Below, one piece after another: positions 35,601-45,588 of a stretch of DNA of 64,000 nucleotides. Position numbers and translations under genes: made by a program. Each line of letters opens with the position of its first letter. The stretch's first letter is position 1. Source of the stretch: Trichostrongylus colubriformis (taxonomy: Eukaryota > Nematoda > Chromadorea > Rhabditida > Trichostrongylidae). Where the stretch lies: NCBI GenBank assembly GCA_963978905.1, contig OZ022256.1, forward strand, positions 48,532,001 to 48,596,000. The letters run 5' to 3'. The notes below the pieces were generated by a model that was not told where the DNA came from, ran no database searches, and was given only the letters and a program-made list of their open reading frames with translations.

Positions 35601-38600
35601 TTGTGGACCGAAGTGTCCTGCTAGTAGTGGTGCGTGTGCGTTGAGAAAAACTTTTCTGTGAGCTTGTGGAATCACTTTCCGGAAATAGTGATCATCGATG
35701 ACATAGTGGTACGCATCGCACATGGCGAAGTCTGCTACCTTGTATTTGTTGAGGAACAACGCGTCCTCTGTCAATTTATTTTTTGTAGATCTCTCTATTC
35801 ATGGTTTTACAGCTTCTACCACAGAAATCTGAAATTATTTGGACCACTTCTTCACGGATTTTATGCGATGCCCGCGTTTTCATCGGTCCAAACCTTTTGT
35901 TAGACCTGTTCTGGGAGTTTCTGCAGCTTTTGCACCTCATCTTGCACTATAGATATTGAGGATTCTACCTGTGTTGTCTGTTGAGATAGCTTCCGGACTT
36001 GTTCTATGAGCACTGACACTTGAGATTGAAGGATTGCGACCCGAGTATGCACATCATCGGCCAGAGAGAGCAATTTTTTTGACTTCTTTGTCAATGTCGC
36101 CTTCATTCATTTTCTGGAACAATGAACGACTCAATGCTCAATGAATCCGACTAACAAAAGACGGTATACGTGGACTGAAGGAGAAGAGATCTCGGAATGA
36201 TGCGTCGAGAAAATTCTAGAGTCTAAGGTAATCGGTTGGTTCCTAGCGGTTACTAGGGTTATCTCTGTCCCAAAGAGTGGCTTCGCAGTTTCACAACTGG
36301 ATACAGCTAATTCGGTTCCTGTTGATCTCTTTGGTGACTTTTCCGCTTTCAACGCGATAGCAAGCTGACCGTAAGACCGTGTGCTTACCTAAGCTTGCGG
36401 ACCTCGGAGCTAGTGTAGTAGTTCAGCAAAAGCTCTCAAGGCAGATGGCAAAAAAAAAATTGCGCAGGGTTCTGCCTTGCAAATCTGGTTCGTACCAACT
36501 ACTATTCAAGAAGAAAACCTCTTGATCTAGTGGTGCCACCTCACGGTAGCTATCAACTCCACCGCGAAAAGCGGCACTTCAGTCGATTGCACTGTCAGAG
36601 CTAGTGGGGAACTCTGTTCTCAGTGCTCTGTACGTTAGAGTGCGATTAATTCCTCAGAACTCGGCCCCCATGTACGACGTGGTGTCGTTGGCAGGACTGC
36701 TAGGTTCACACGCCTTCCGTAGAGAGAGATTTGTTGGAAGTAGCTGGGCTGATGCCCTCGACGACAGGACGAACAGAATGAAATGATCCTACTGACTACC
36801 CTTTTTATAGGCTTTCCTCAAATCTAATGGACTCGTATCAGAGTAGCACGTCGATACATAACAATTATCAGTAGGCAAAGCATATCATATCAATAACAGA
36901 CGAGCAAGGAATAGCGGTATAGACATGGTAAGAACAACGAACAAAACAAGAACAAACATTATCACTTTTCTACAATTCAAGATATTGTTGGTGATAGCAA
37001 TGAGTTGTTCCTCACATGGTAGATTATTGTGCATTACAGTAATATATGTACGTATAGTTTGCATTTCAATGTAGTGGAGCGGTATCGATCATAAAGGATA
37101 GGTTCGGAACTCTCGTCCTTCCATTCTCCCTCAAACAGTGCCTTCCTCGAAATTGTATCGAAGTCACCTTTACTGCTTCGAAAAGGGTCTACGATAGTTA
37201 CGCTTCAGCAGAATGAAATGTGACTTTTAACAAGAAAAGTTATGTTCTTTTGGAAACGACGAAGTCATTGCTGTACCACAGATAATTTCACACGTATCTG
37301 CGTGGTTCCGATTGACACGTCACTGAAGCGGTACTGTATAAGCATGTCCGCCATTGAAACGAGCAGCGAGCTCAGTTTTCAGGAATTCCCATGCCCGTCT
37401 TCCTTCAAACCTGGGCATTTCTTCAATCACATGTGCTTGGTTTGTTTTCTGCCTTACAGCTTTAGAGCCATTGTTTTCTGACTTACAGGTGGAATTGTTA
37501 TCGTTCTTGACGTTTTTACAATTACGTCCTTATCGAAGGCCTGAAAGCATTCACAACTTATTGCTGCTGCTCATCCTGCACATGTCCTGCGATTCGATAA
37601 CTAAAACCAGAGAAACCAACTAGTTCGAAATTCAGACATTGAACTGCTTACCTTGGTTCCACCAGCGCCGAGCGATTGCTTGGCTCCGAGGACAAAAAAT
37701 GAGATGACCTGGCCGCGCATAGCTACTGAATTTGAATAATATGCGTACGTGCTATGCGTAACATTTTCACTATTAGTGCTTACATAGGGAAATGTAGGGC
37801 AAAAATTCGTCTGTTATTGAGATGCACTCTTTCCTGTTTAACTAACTCCCTGTACGGAAAAGGGTGTGCCATGCCGAATAGCCGTTGAGATTAGCTATTT
37901 GATTCACTGTGCTTTTGAACTCCTCTCGCTCCTTATTACCGATGCATACTTCCACAGCAGTTCTGTGCATACCGCGTAACATTGCCCTCTTAACTGCTTT
38001 GGGGTGCACCGATGATGCATGAAATATATTTTTTATGCTTCCTTTCCTATACCATTTCACATCTTAGATGCCACCGAATACACTTATCTGAGTGTTCAGG
38101 TAAGGTAGCCAGCCCCCACGAGGTACTTCACGAATGAACTTGATGTACTGCGGCTGAATGTGGATGTTGAACAGTTCATCCATTTCTAACTGAGTTATGA
38201 CTCAATGTAACGGCAGTACATGATGGGTGAACGTGCTAGCACATAACGTTCAATTATACTCATGAATCATATAGCAAGGTGCTAGCCGCTGTCCAAGGTA
38301 GTCCTCCTGTTTGTGAAAACTATTTTCTAAAACATTCGAAAATGTGGCAGTTGAGATAGGCTTCGATAAGAATCATTACCTATGTGCTCAGCTCGAACTT
38401 CACTATATTTCGTGCATGCTCATCGAGCATTTCTGAAACCGCTTGGAGGCTTCACTGTTGCTAACATTCTTGTAGAGCGCGTACAAACAGAAGATTCTAT
38501 AGCAGTCGTTTCTGAGTCTGTAAGAAGGAAAGCGGTCCAGAAGTTGCCCTGCATAATAAATTGTCCCGTATTATAATGACAAGTTGTCGAAGCGTAAGGC

Positions 38601-41600
38601 GCAACAAAAAATCCTCCTCAACAAACCTGTACGGCAGAAAATAAACACAAGCAACAGTCGATTGTTCTTCTTTTATATGATGACACGAGTCAGATGTGGA
38701 ACCTTTATTGGCCTAAAGCTTCGACATTCTCGTGTTGTTCGGAGGCCTGAATGGCTCGAAGCCTTAATTTGCAAAGCATCCGAACAAGCGCCTCCTCCCC
38801 TCTATCGTTTCCAGCGTCGTTTCGAGATGGCTCTGGGACAACCCGCTAATGAAACAATCATGAAACAACAGGCTCACCGAAGATTCCACCAGCGGAGCAG
38901 CAATTCACGCATCAGTCACATGTATCAGTAAGGGCGAATGAGTCTCGCTTGACTCGATGTTCCTCATACGGCAGAAACTGCTGCCGCGTACATCGTCTTT
39001 ACTGTAACTCGCACTGTGATACGAAAGGCAAGAGTTCATTGCTGATCGAAAGACACTCGTTTCGGTTATTCATTCGTGGCTTTCTTGAGGAAATCCAGAA
39101 TGAATAACACTTTCCTGGACGAAACTCACGTCTCATACGCCGTCCTCTCAGAGCCATCTTCAAGCCTCTGAAAAAGACGAGAAGGTTGAAACTTTAGGCC
39201 AATAACGGTTTCACATCTAACCTCGTATCCGCATATAAAAGAAAAACCATCGACAAGTCATGCCAAGGTTTTAACAAGAGAGAACATGGGAACTACAAGC
39301 AACACATGTTCTTGGCAGTGCATTACAACGTTACGAGATTGGGATATTTCTAAATTTAATACATCCCAAAAATCCTCACTGGTCTCAAGAAAGAAGCTCA
39401 AAACGAGGCGCTCCGCGTTATAGAGCAGTTTGCATCAAAATAGATATTCACATGCCAGATGTACTCTTGTTCACAATATGTTGTCCCTATATCAAAATGG
39501 TCCCTAATAATTGAAATTGCAGAATTTGGCATTGGACGCTTCATTGTGCGCACAATCGTCTTGTTTCTCACTACATTTGTTGCGTCTTTATTACCGAATT
39601 TCGGCGTTTTCCTTGATCTGGTGATTTTTACATTCATTGTTTTACTAATGCTTTGATTGTATTGTTCAATGTGGTGTAGTAAACCAAAATGCTAAAAGCA
39701 ACAGCGAATCAGCTCACTCTACGGCTTGTTTCAAAATCCCACTCATGTGAGTGGTGACTCTGATGCAACGCAGAAAAAATTGTGCGCTTTCGTACAACAT
39801 CATGTTCATGGAACAGCTGGAATAATCGGGTGCTACACGGTGGTATTTTTCAATATTTTCCCAAAGTGAGCGGTGTCTCATGCAAAGTGGCAGAAATATG
39901 GAACGGCAAAACGGGTAAGGTTGAAATTGCTAAAAACTCCTTGTTTTGTAGGTGGGAAGCACATCGATGACTGCGCTCACATTGGTTTTCCCTGGGTTGT
40001 TTTCCATTTACCTCGAGGCAGCCGATAAACTCAAAGAAGAACCACGGAAAAGCGATCCCTGCGAAGATGACAACTTCATTCCAACTTTAAAACAGTGCGT
40101 CATCTTTTTTTCCTGATGCTCAGCTGCTCGAAATGTATCTTTTAAGGAAATTATCTCCCGTTACGTTTTAGAGTTATTGCAAAGACGAGCTACCTTCGCT
40201 TGCTGATTGAGGGCTTCGTTATTTGTGAGTTGTTTTCGTGCACACTTTTATTTTTGAGCATTACTGAATATTTTCATTGGTTGCTGAATTCTTGAATATC
40301 ACAATCTTACAACATTTATGGCTTGATGATGTCACAAAACAATGCAACGAACTTTTCATGGGAGTGAAGGGTAATGCAACTCAGATACAAGGGCCAGTTA
40401 GTTTGAAAGGGAATAATGATCTGATGCAAAGTCTATGACCTTTTACAAATCTTTTATGTTGAGTTTATTGTTCCGGTCCACAAACTTTCTTCTCTCTTCT
40501 TTGCAACATCGGAGAATCGCCATCTTTCCTCTTCATGGAGTTCTGCAGGCTTCGATATGTAATAATATATGTGGCGTGTGACCGGTGAATAATACGGTGA
40601 AAGAATTATTGATTTCTGCAATTTCGCGTGTGTGTATCGTTAGGAATTACAACAAATGAATTATGAATCAGGAATTTAGAAATGGAAATTCCCTGAAATA
40701 ATGTCAATTTTGTAGCGGCAAAGCAAAACCTCTTGGCTTGCAGGCTGAGGGTGATTTCACTTGGCACCATTTACATGTAAAAGCGCGACGTGGACGTTTT
40801 GGAAAAAACTTGCCTGTTGACTGTGTCCGTATTTCATTTACCGTCATGGCGACTTGAAAATGCAGTGGAAATTGCGGTGCTTCAATCCATGATATCCAGT
40901 GCAATTGGAGGAGGTCGAAGTGAATTGCTGAATGCCGTGCCGCATTATGCCTTGATGAGATTGAGGGGATCTTTTTGTGTCGTGCATGCATATGTACATG
41001 CTGTATGTAGGCAAATTGTAGGAGTATCGGGAAATAACGGAATACAAGAACTGGAAGTGGAGTAGCTGTCGCAACTGCTTTCAGTAGAAAATACTCCAGC
41101 AATGCTCTACTCAATTCACATAGCTGATGTCGGTGCTGGTGCGAGAGAGTACTTCATGGTATATTGGAACCTTTCCTGGAGTACCAACCTCCTGAGTGCT
41201 GAGCAGTGACATTATTACTTAAGTAATGTGTAAATAATCTGTTTTTATAAATTCCTTATCAGAAACTCATCTAGAGTTCATCCCACAGGAACTCCTTCAC
41301 TATACATGATAGGGAGTGACCCCTTCCTGAACGTGGATATTCTGCGGTCAGATCAAGAATTGGCTATTTCTGATACACTCCATATCAAGAACATTTCCGC
41401 GCTGAGTGACGGTTTCCGCCTCCTATATCACTGTCTTGAGGATAGGTATGCGACCGACACGCTCCTCTCTGAGGTGATTGACGGATAGTGTGTTCCATAG
41501 CAATGCTCAGACAGTGTTGTAACTTGGAAAACTATCCACACATTTTTCGCTCGCCACCTGGTTATGCCAAGCCGCACTAGCATTGTAAGGCATCAGCGCG

Positions 41601-43815
41601 ACGATGACTGAGGCGCACAAGGCACACGATACTCTCCATCTTAGCCTCAGGCAACGGACTGGGACCGATTTTTGCAAGGTCACCGATTCGATATCCTCAG
41701 ACACCGAAGAGTCACAATCTTCTTGAAGATGGGCCTGAGTAGGTATTGCAACTGTACACATGGCAACAAATGGCAACAAGGGCCTTGTTGCCATTTGCCT
41801 CTTTTTTGGCATGCCAATGTGCGCTCGTTAAGAAGCAGATGAGGATCCGATGGAGCAGCCGACATAAGTGAACTTCCGCTGCAACGTTGCTTGAACCTCG
41901 AAGTAGTAGGCTATTATATGAACAAAGCAGACCCTCTCCAGCTAAACGATTTCCTAGCAAAGGTTTGCAGATCTGTAGACATCGTGGTTTTCTGTTAAAT
42001 GTGATCTAGATTCTAATTAGTAACACTGTCAAAGTTTTTGTCGTTAAAGTTTATGCTGCATTGTCGTACTCACCCCTTTTTGATGATTCTTCATGACACC
42101 TTCGGAATTTTCCACCAATACCATCATTATTAATTCTCAATACAGAGATTGATGTGATGACCATGTTTCTATGAACTTGCCATTGTCACGACGGAAGAGT
42201 CCACTTGATCCATGGTCCCAAAACTCACCATTTCAAAAACGACTTGGTGAAAAGGATGTAATCATTTCTTTCCTCTCAGCTACTCACTCTGTGCCGGTCA
42301 GAATCCGACAACCCAACATACCTGCATGCCATCCCATTGTGCTGACACGTTGTGCAACGTCAGCACACCGCACCATCAGTATCCTCTCTTTCCTGACCCC
42401 TCAAATGCAGGACAGTAATTGAAGGTCACGATCATTCCATTTTGATTGCTGTTTTGATGCTCGTCCCTGGATTCACACATGACCTTTTGCGTGTAAATTA
42501 TTATAATAGATCCACATCCGGTTGACAATCACAATATAGCAAGGAACTCTGACTGGTATTGAGGAAAATTGGTGTAGTCACCACTTTCTCTATTCTAGAT
42601 CTTTTCGGTTGCATGCAAACGCTTCATGACCCTCAATATACTTGTACAGTGTTTGCAGCTCATTACATTCAAATAGTTCAACAATTATGGTTGAATTACG
42701 CCGAGGCTTGATCTCTGCAAGCTTCCACTATAGCTTGATAAGCCTCAGAAGGTTTCGTCTCCGTGACAAACAACAGAAGATTTAGATGTCGAAAATTCAA
42801 ATTTTGAGTAATTGTGCACTGTTGAAAACAATGAAATCACTAGACATAGTGACTAGAACATAATCACTAGACAAAAAAGGAGGTTGTGTGGGAAAATATA
42901 GAACCGTTCAGAATCACGGTATTTAGCAGTATTGACACCTGCTGCTTACCTATTTCTTTTACAATTAAATATGATGTCACCGATCAAATTAATGTTCGCC
43001 TAAGGCCGCGTTCACGCTTTGCGATGTCGGCAACACGACGTGCGTCTGCGTCTCCGCTTGTGCCACCCTGTCTTTTTGCCTGCGTCGTTTCCGCAACTCT
43101 CCGGACCACTTTGTCTCTCTGTCTATGAACTCAGACACGCCCTGCCCGCGCAAAGTATGAACGCCGCATTGCCGCATTATACATACGAAAATTATTGAAA
43201 AAATCATCCACACAGAACGAAAATTGCAGTTGTGTGACGTAAGAGGGAAGCCGTTGCGTCGCTCCCCGTACATTGACAGGATCATACACGCATATGACAT
43301 CCATGTCATGTTATGGATGCGTAAATTATGTAAAACATGTTACTGTTCAATGTTTAACACGTGTGACACGTCAGTCATTCCAACTTTCAAAAAACCCAGC
43401 CCTCATACCAGTCGAAAATAACGCTGTTCCGAAAATCCTACGTCGAAACGTTCCACTTGCTTTGTTGAATTTTAAACGCATTCCGTAAAGCGTTGCCTAG
43501 CAGCACTCATTGTTCAATGTGACACGCTACAATAGGAGCTACATGCAATGGTTGATTTATGCTCGTTAAACTGATTTCTCATAAATCGTACGATAATCCC
43601 TGATAATAATAATAATTTCAGGTGGTGGTATAATTTTCGGTGTGATTTCAACGATAAACGCTCTAGAACAAGCATCACGATCTCCACTGGCTAGTCCATG
43701 CTTCATACAGCTTTTTTCAAATCATTCAACTACAAGCTCATCTATATCCAGGTTTTATTGTTGTGGGGAATATAGAAACATCACCTCTAATAACTGGGTT
43801 TCGTGTAATGCGTAA
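20683..43815 (+). CDS. SLC36/Aa_trans-type amino-acid transporter (12 exons, 475 aa)
   Basis: Exons are 20683-20691 (tentative start), 20751-20868, 22323-22494, 22550-22738, 22790-22880, 26209-26362, 29013-29101, 31879-31996, 39523-39620, 39952-40094, 40172-40224 and 43622-43815. All junctions are GT-AG, phases agree, and the sum is 1428 nt ending in TAA. The product is a polytopic membrane protein of the amino-acid/auxin permease fold. TM1 has WVAAVFIIGETAGSGLVAMP with its Gly-rich break (residues 17-36). The hallmark PTIQHDM is at 223-229, followed by the SYLVLFLLYSPVALSGYAVY helix. Later helices include RLLISILITLHVLFSILIII, a TIVLFLTTF/LLPNFG helix, and a final IIFGVISTI helix before LASPCFI. 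Such proteins move small amino acids with protons or ions across plasma or lysosomal membranes; substrate cannot be read here. The 1.4 kb of coding sequence is spread over 23 kb because introns 2, 5-8 and 11 are full of transposons. The 9-nt first exon and the C-terminal tail are the least certain parts. Confidence 0.85.
20973..21391. mobile_element. Family C MITE in transporter intron 2
   Basis: A full-length copy of about 419 bp. The left end is AATGAATCGTTCACGG, the right end GACGATTCCTTTAAG. Internal GGGCGGAGCCTCC and GGAGGCCCCGCCCAC blocks are inverted to each other, as in the copies at 13602 and 28464. Confidence 0.7.
23621..24022. repeat. Family E dispersed repeat in transporter intron 5
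   Basis: The right part (GGTTCCTATTTCTCGGTTTT, TGCCGTTTTATGTCGCTCTT, TTGCTGGGCACCTCTACTTT) recurs at about 51720-51830 and 52100-52200. The left part (TATTCTCTGGAAACGAA, CATATGTGGCGA) recurs more weakly at 51570 and 21670. No terminal repeats or coding capacity were defined. Confidence 0.5.
24023..24316. mobile_element. Family D MITE, second copy
   Basis: It begins TTTAAAGGCACAGTCGACG and ends GTGCCTTAAAG in inverted orientation. Inner landmarks GCGGTGCGATACCACGGCCC and GGGCTGCTATGGCGCACCG pair. It directly abuts the family E repeat. Confidence 0.6.
24717..25122. mobile_element. 406-bp near-perfect palindromic foldback element
   Basis: From TACAATACCGCTCGCGTCGC to its inverted partner ending GGTATTGTA, the two halves pair almost throughout around a centre near 24920 (AACGCGTT). 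Each arm contains a further palindrome (CGGTTTGTTCGCGAAC...), so the structure is nested. There is no coding sequence. It lies in transporter intron 5. Confidence 0.8.
26520..27899. mobile_element. 1.38-kb foldback element with mariner-like ends and TA duplication
   Basis: Ends are TTGGGTTGGGGAATAAGTCC and the exact complement, flanked by TA (26518-26519 and 27900-27901). Such ends resemble Tc1/mariner TIRs. The two arms, each about 680 bp, are inverted copies with only a few mismatches and meet at a 12-14-nt loop near 27210. Each arm carries four spaced copies of a small hairpin motif, CGATAGAGCT plus AGCTCTAC (starts 26609, 26782, 26950, 27098; inverted at 27311, 27460, 27629, 27801). Open frames inside (for example 27471-27743) are explained by this repetition and show no transposase motif. 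It lies within transporter intron 6. Confidence 0.85.
28464..28896. mobile_element. Family C MITE in transporter intron 6, possible TTAA flanks
   Basis: This is the best-preserved copy of the family, about 433 bp. It begins AAAGGAATCGTCCACGG and ends CGTGGACGATTCCTTT. Both sides read TTAA at the junction, though this overlaps the element ends, so the target duplication is ambiguous. Arms pair over much of their length. Confidence 0.75.
29166..29620 (+). pseudogene. Possible PIF/Harbinger transposase relic
   Basis: Around 29475-29530 the + strand encodes SSYRIG and, after a frameshift, TVTSIREFVCHS, recalling the helix-turn-helix of Harbinger transposases (YRIGRSTVxxIIREV). Upstream 29180-29395 is open but shows no motif. 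No catalytic DDE region or ends were found. The region would be a plausible source family for the TTA/TAA-flanked family H MITEs, but the evidence is thin. Confidence 0.3.
29914..30991 (-). pseudogene. Broken mariner copy related to 12201-13477
   Basis: The minus strand aligns with the full-length mariner over most of its length but with many indels. 30043-30273 encodes the catalytic C-terminal part, where LLQGNARLH replaces the second Asp and SPTSYHFF the third. The right terminal repeat (inverted GATTGTTGCGGAGTTGATTT) is present at 30967-30991. The left terminal repeat is missing: homology begins at the position corresponding to 12284 of the intact copy. It lies in transporter intron 7. Confidence 0.75.
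32208..32517 (-). repeat. 3' LTR of the gypsy-like element
   Basis: Starts TGTGCGATATGGTGTCG and ends TTCTACA on the + strand (TG...CA rule). It aligns along its length with 36671-36974, sharing GTCGTTGGCAGGACTG, GACTCGTATCAG-type and GGCAAAGCATATCAT blocks, with scattered substitutions and small indels that indicate considerable age. Confidence 0.8.
32568..33519 (-). CDS. Extra ORF downstream of integrase (unknown, env-position)
   Basis: 33519-32878 on the minus strand is open for 213 codons and looks protein-like (AIERLDLILKECDDSPANST, then LASQLNEQSISAAIVLVWRD), ending near 32878. A second open piece at about 32700-32568 is Lys-rich (PPKKKPKIVKP, then MNQKGRRYK before a stop) and may be its continuation after an intron or decay. 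It lies between integrase and the 3' LTR, where env or accessory genes sit in other LTR elements. I see no signal peptide or transmembrane segment, so an envelope role is not supported. No family was recognised. Confidence 0.4.
33824..34740 (-). pseudogene. Integrase core and C-terminal part of gypsy-like pol, frameshifted
   Basis: 34740-34489 encodes the start of an integrase catalytic core (MVGIDILEIGLTTNGNRYIL, then VNHFTKYGGAHPLP), including the first Asp. A shifted frame gives the second acidic motif (LSDQGGKF) near 34455-34430. 34343-33861 resumes with the core end and C-terminal region (LLPHCVIAYNAALHVSTGES), and 34081-33824 finishes the frame. The stretch that should hold the catalytic Glu, near 34340-34360, is where the frame breaks. 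It is not functional as it stands. Confidence 0.7.
34824..35585. repeat. Composite of three tRNA-like modules, inverted ends, 12-bp flanking repeats
   Basis: Inserted in the gypsy-like element between integrase zinc-binding and core regions. Outer ends are inverted (TATTAGGATGCTGAGTTATG and complement). They are flanked by TGATTTAAGCAC (34812-34823) and TGATTCAAGCAC (35586-35597), a likely target duplication. Inside are three 74-nt tRNA-like modules: 34856-34929 (minus), 35156-35229 (plus) and 35480-35553 (plus). All have GGTGTCG/CGACACC arms, an A-box-like segment, a 5-bp stem around the loop CGGAAA and a B-box (GGTTCGAGTCC or near it). The same module stands alone at 15023-15095. Confidence 0.7.
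35571..35774 (-). pseudogene. Integrase zinc-binding region of the gypsy-like element
   Basis: The minus strand encodes VIPQAHRKVFLNAHAPLLAG followed by HFGPQKVLESLLGC. It resembles the retrotransposon integrase zinc-binding segment with its H...GHxGxxK spacing. The frame runs into the repeat composite at 34824-35585, which separates it from the integrase core. Confidence 0.6.
35900..36106 (-). CDS. Short coiled-coil ORF near the 5' LTR (possible gag remnant)
   Basis: This 69-residue frame is rich in Leu/Val/Gln heptads (VAILQSQVSVLIEQVRKLSQ), consistent with a coiled coil. Its place just inside the 5' LTR of the minus-strand element suggests a gag or structural remnant, but no capsid or zinc-knuckle motif is visible. 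Confidence 0.35.
   Translation of the reverse strand: MKATLTKKSKKLLSLADDVHTRVAILQSQVSVLIEQVRKLSQQTTQVESSISIVQDEVQKLQKLPEQV
36671..36974 (-). repeat. 5' LTR of the gypsy-like element
   Basis: Starts TGTACGACGTGGTGTCG and ends TTCTACA on the + strand. It is the partner of 32208-32517. Confidence 0.8.
37842..38260 (-). pseudogene. Reverse transcriptase C-terminal relic
   Basis: The minus strand reads MYCRYIES at the place of a YIDD catalytic box. After a stop come MDELFNIHIQPQYIKFIREV, GGWLPYLNTQ, DVKWYRKGS and SVHPKAVKRAMLRGMHRTAV. This order (WLPFLNTQ, VKWYRK, HPxxxKR) is that of RT proteins of Penelope-like or related retroelements that are abundant in strongylid nematodes. The altered box and in-frame stops show it is dead. 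No ends were defined. It lies in transporter intron 8. Confidence 0.55.
40225..43003. other. Transporter last intron, left part
   Basis: I find no exon with fitting phase and no recognisable element. Open frames at 40704-41114 and 41306-41488 have no motif. Confidence 0.4.
43004..43168. mobile_element. Family H MITE in transporter last intron
   Basis: TAA at 43001-43003 precedes GGCCGCGTTCACGCTTTGCG. The inverted right end GCGCAAAGTATGAACGCCGC is near 43150-43168. The right target duplication is not clear. Confidence 0.6.
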
Positions 43816-44019
43816 TTTAAGAAAAATATCTTATAGACTTTTTTAGCTCTGTTTGATGTATTACTCCATTTTTCGAATTACAACGAACTTAGTGCTGAGT
43901 TTCTAAGTGAATACCAGATGTGTCATATTAGGACATGTTGAACCATACTGGTGTGCTGTAAACTACAGGGTGATCCATAGTTCGTGCAACAAACTGTGCG
44001 CTACATCCTTTTCTTTCAG

Positions 44020-44075
44020 ACTATAGGATTAGGAATAGGATATAGGAAGAGACTATAGGATAGGATATAGGAATA
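44020..44075. repeat. Short TATAGGAT-type tandem repeat
   Basis: Several imperfect repeats of ACTATAGGAT/AGGATATAGGAA occur in a row. Simple-sequence expansion. Confidence 0.6.
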
Positions 44076-44413
44076 GTCGAGCATATCAAAGCCTACTGCA
44101 ACAGCCAATCTCTGACTGAACAGTTGGTATTTCTCCAATAAATATCGATCATTGTCGGGGATTGAACAGCTCCCAATTTATTCTGCACTGGGAGTCGAAT
44201 AACACGGGATATCTGGAAGCGTCAGAGACACATACATCAAATCGTATTGCACTGTGCTATGCGGCCTCAAGAAAATGGTAATCGAAAGTTATGAGATTAA
44301 CAGTCTCAGTAAAAGGAATAAAAAAGCAAATGTATGCCACCGAATGTGGTAACTGAAAGTTAAGTGTGCATCAAATCGCTCGATGTTACGTACATATATC
44401 TGTAGGAAAGTTA

Positions 44414-44835
44414 CGCCGCTTTCATGCGCACCGACGCCGTCACTTGCGTCGATTTGACGCCGTCACCGGCGGTGACGGCGTCAAACTCACGCAACCATTT
44501 GGCTGCCGCAGACGACGGCGTCCATAGATGTCGTGCAGCGTTTGCAAAATTCTTGACCCAATCACACTACAGTATGGTGATTGTGGCCGCTTCGAATCTT
44601 GGCGCTGTGCCAATACAAGAAGCGGCCACGATCACCATATTGGCACAGCGCCAAGATTCGAAGCGGCCACAATCACCATACTGTAGTGTGATTGGGTCAA
44701 GAATTTTGCAAACGCTGCGCATTATCTATGGACGCCTTTGTCTGTGGCGGCCAAATGGTTGCGTGCCGTCACAGGCGGTGACGGCGTCAAATCGACGCAG
44801 GTGACGGCGTCGGTGCGCAAGGTATGAAAGCGGCC
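44414..44835. mobile_element. Family H long palindromic MITE, 422 bp, TTA duplication
   Basis: Flanked by TTA at 44411-44413 and 44836-44838. The ends share the family sequence (GCCGCTTTCAT, GCGCACCGACGCCGTC). The inner halves (44545-44715) are nearly perfect inverted copies centred near 44625. The internal block TGATTGTGGCCGCTTCGAAT is diverged but recognisable in the copy at 48628-48982. Confidence 0.8.
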
Positions 44836-45336
44836 TTACACAGTGGAAACCATGTTGCTTTCTTCCCGGATCACCCTGTGGTATTGATTCATTCCATAAA
44901 TATTGCGCATTTTGTTGTGCTGTCAATTTTTCAAACTCATTTCATTCAGATATAATAAATCAATTCGTGGTGCATTCGACATCCTCTGTTAGCACAAGAT
45001 TTCGATTTCTCTCCGGGAATCTTTCAATATCTCTTCTCAAGAATTTGCTATCTATTACAAAAGCAGTTTATAACACTTTTCGGACTCCGTGCACAAAAGT
45101 ACAAAGCACAGTTCGTGTGATCATCCTTGCTTTGTGCTGCAGATGGCGGTAGGGTTGCGGTCAGGAAACACCGGGAGTCGAGGATTCCCTGACAGGGAAG
45201 GGGGTCGTCTTTGACCGGAGGGAAGGTTGGATCGTCCCCTCAGAGGCCTGCGATAGGTGTTCAAATCTAAACCTTCAATAAGGAGATGAGATCGAAAGGC
45301 GTTTCGCAGCGAACTAGTATGAGGAAATGTGTAAAT

Positions 45337-45582
45337 ACCAGTTGGGCGGGCGCACACTACTGCGCGCGTCACACATGGAAGCATGCTAATTGGGCTTGAT
45401 CGCATCAATCGATCAGAATCATCATTCAAACGGTTCGCAGAAACAGGGCACTCGCCAAAACCGAAAAAAGAAACAAAATCCCTCCCGCCAAGCTCATCCT
45501 TCCGCATCAATCGATATCGATCAAGCTCATTTTGCATGCTTCCATGTGTGACGCGCCAGTAGTGTGCGCCAGCCCAACTGGT
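45337..45582. mobile_element. Palindromic MITE, 246 bp, about 50-bp inverted ends
   Basis: ACCAGTTGGGCGGGCGCACA at the left and its near-exact complement at the right continue through TCACACATGGAAGCATGC. The spacer is non-coding. The flanks carry no certain target duplication. Confidence 0.7.
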
Positions 45583-45588
45583 ATGTAA

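Larger units (their letters stand above)
32208..36974 (-). mobile_element. Degraded Ty3/gypsy-like LTR retrotransposon, minus strand
   Basis: Two direct long terminal repeats (32208-32517 and 36671-36974) enclose minus-strand fragments in the order coiled-coil segment, integrase zinc-binding region, integrase core, and a further ORF. Next to the 5' LTR (36671), the minus strand reads TGGGGGCCGAGTT, a plausible tRNA primer-binding site. A purine-rich GAGGAGGCCGGGGCG lies beside the 3' LTR. Protease, reverse transcriptase and RNase H are not recognisable, so a large part of pol is gone. A 762-bp repeat composite is inserted at 34824-35585. Target duplications are not conserved. It occupies transporter intron 8. 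Confidence 0.8.
43966..44878. mobile_element. Candidate TIR element with CAGGGTGATCC ends
   Basis: CAGGGTGATCC follows a TA at 43964-43965 and its complement GGATCACCCTG ends at 44878, giving about 913 bp with only about 11-bp inverted ends. A family H palindrome is inserted within. The short ends could be coincidental, and no transposase is recognised. Confidence 0.3.

Noticed and set aside
38584..38931. 115-codon + strand frame in transporter intron 8
   Set aside because: Open and basic, but no family recognised, no promoter or splice context, and it lies among transposon debris. Too weak to call a gene.
44424..44804. 126-codon frame
   Set aside because: It lies wholly inside the palindromic family H MITE and is a composition artefact of its GC-rich arms.
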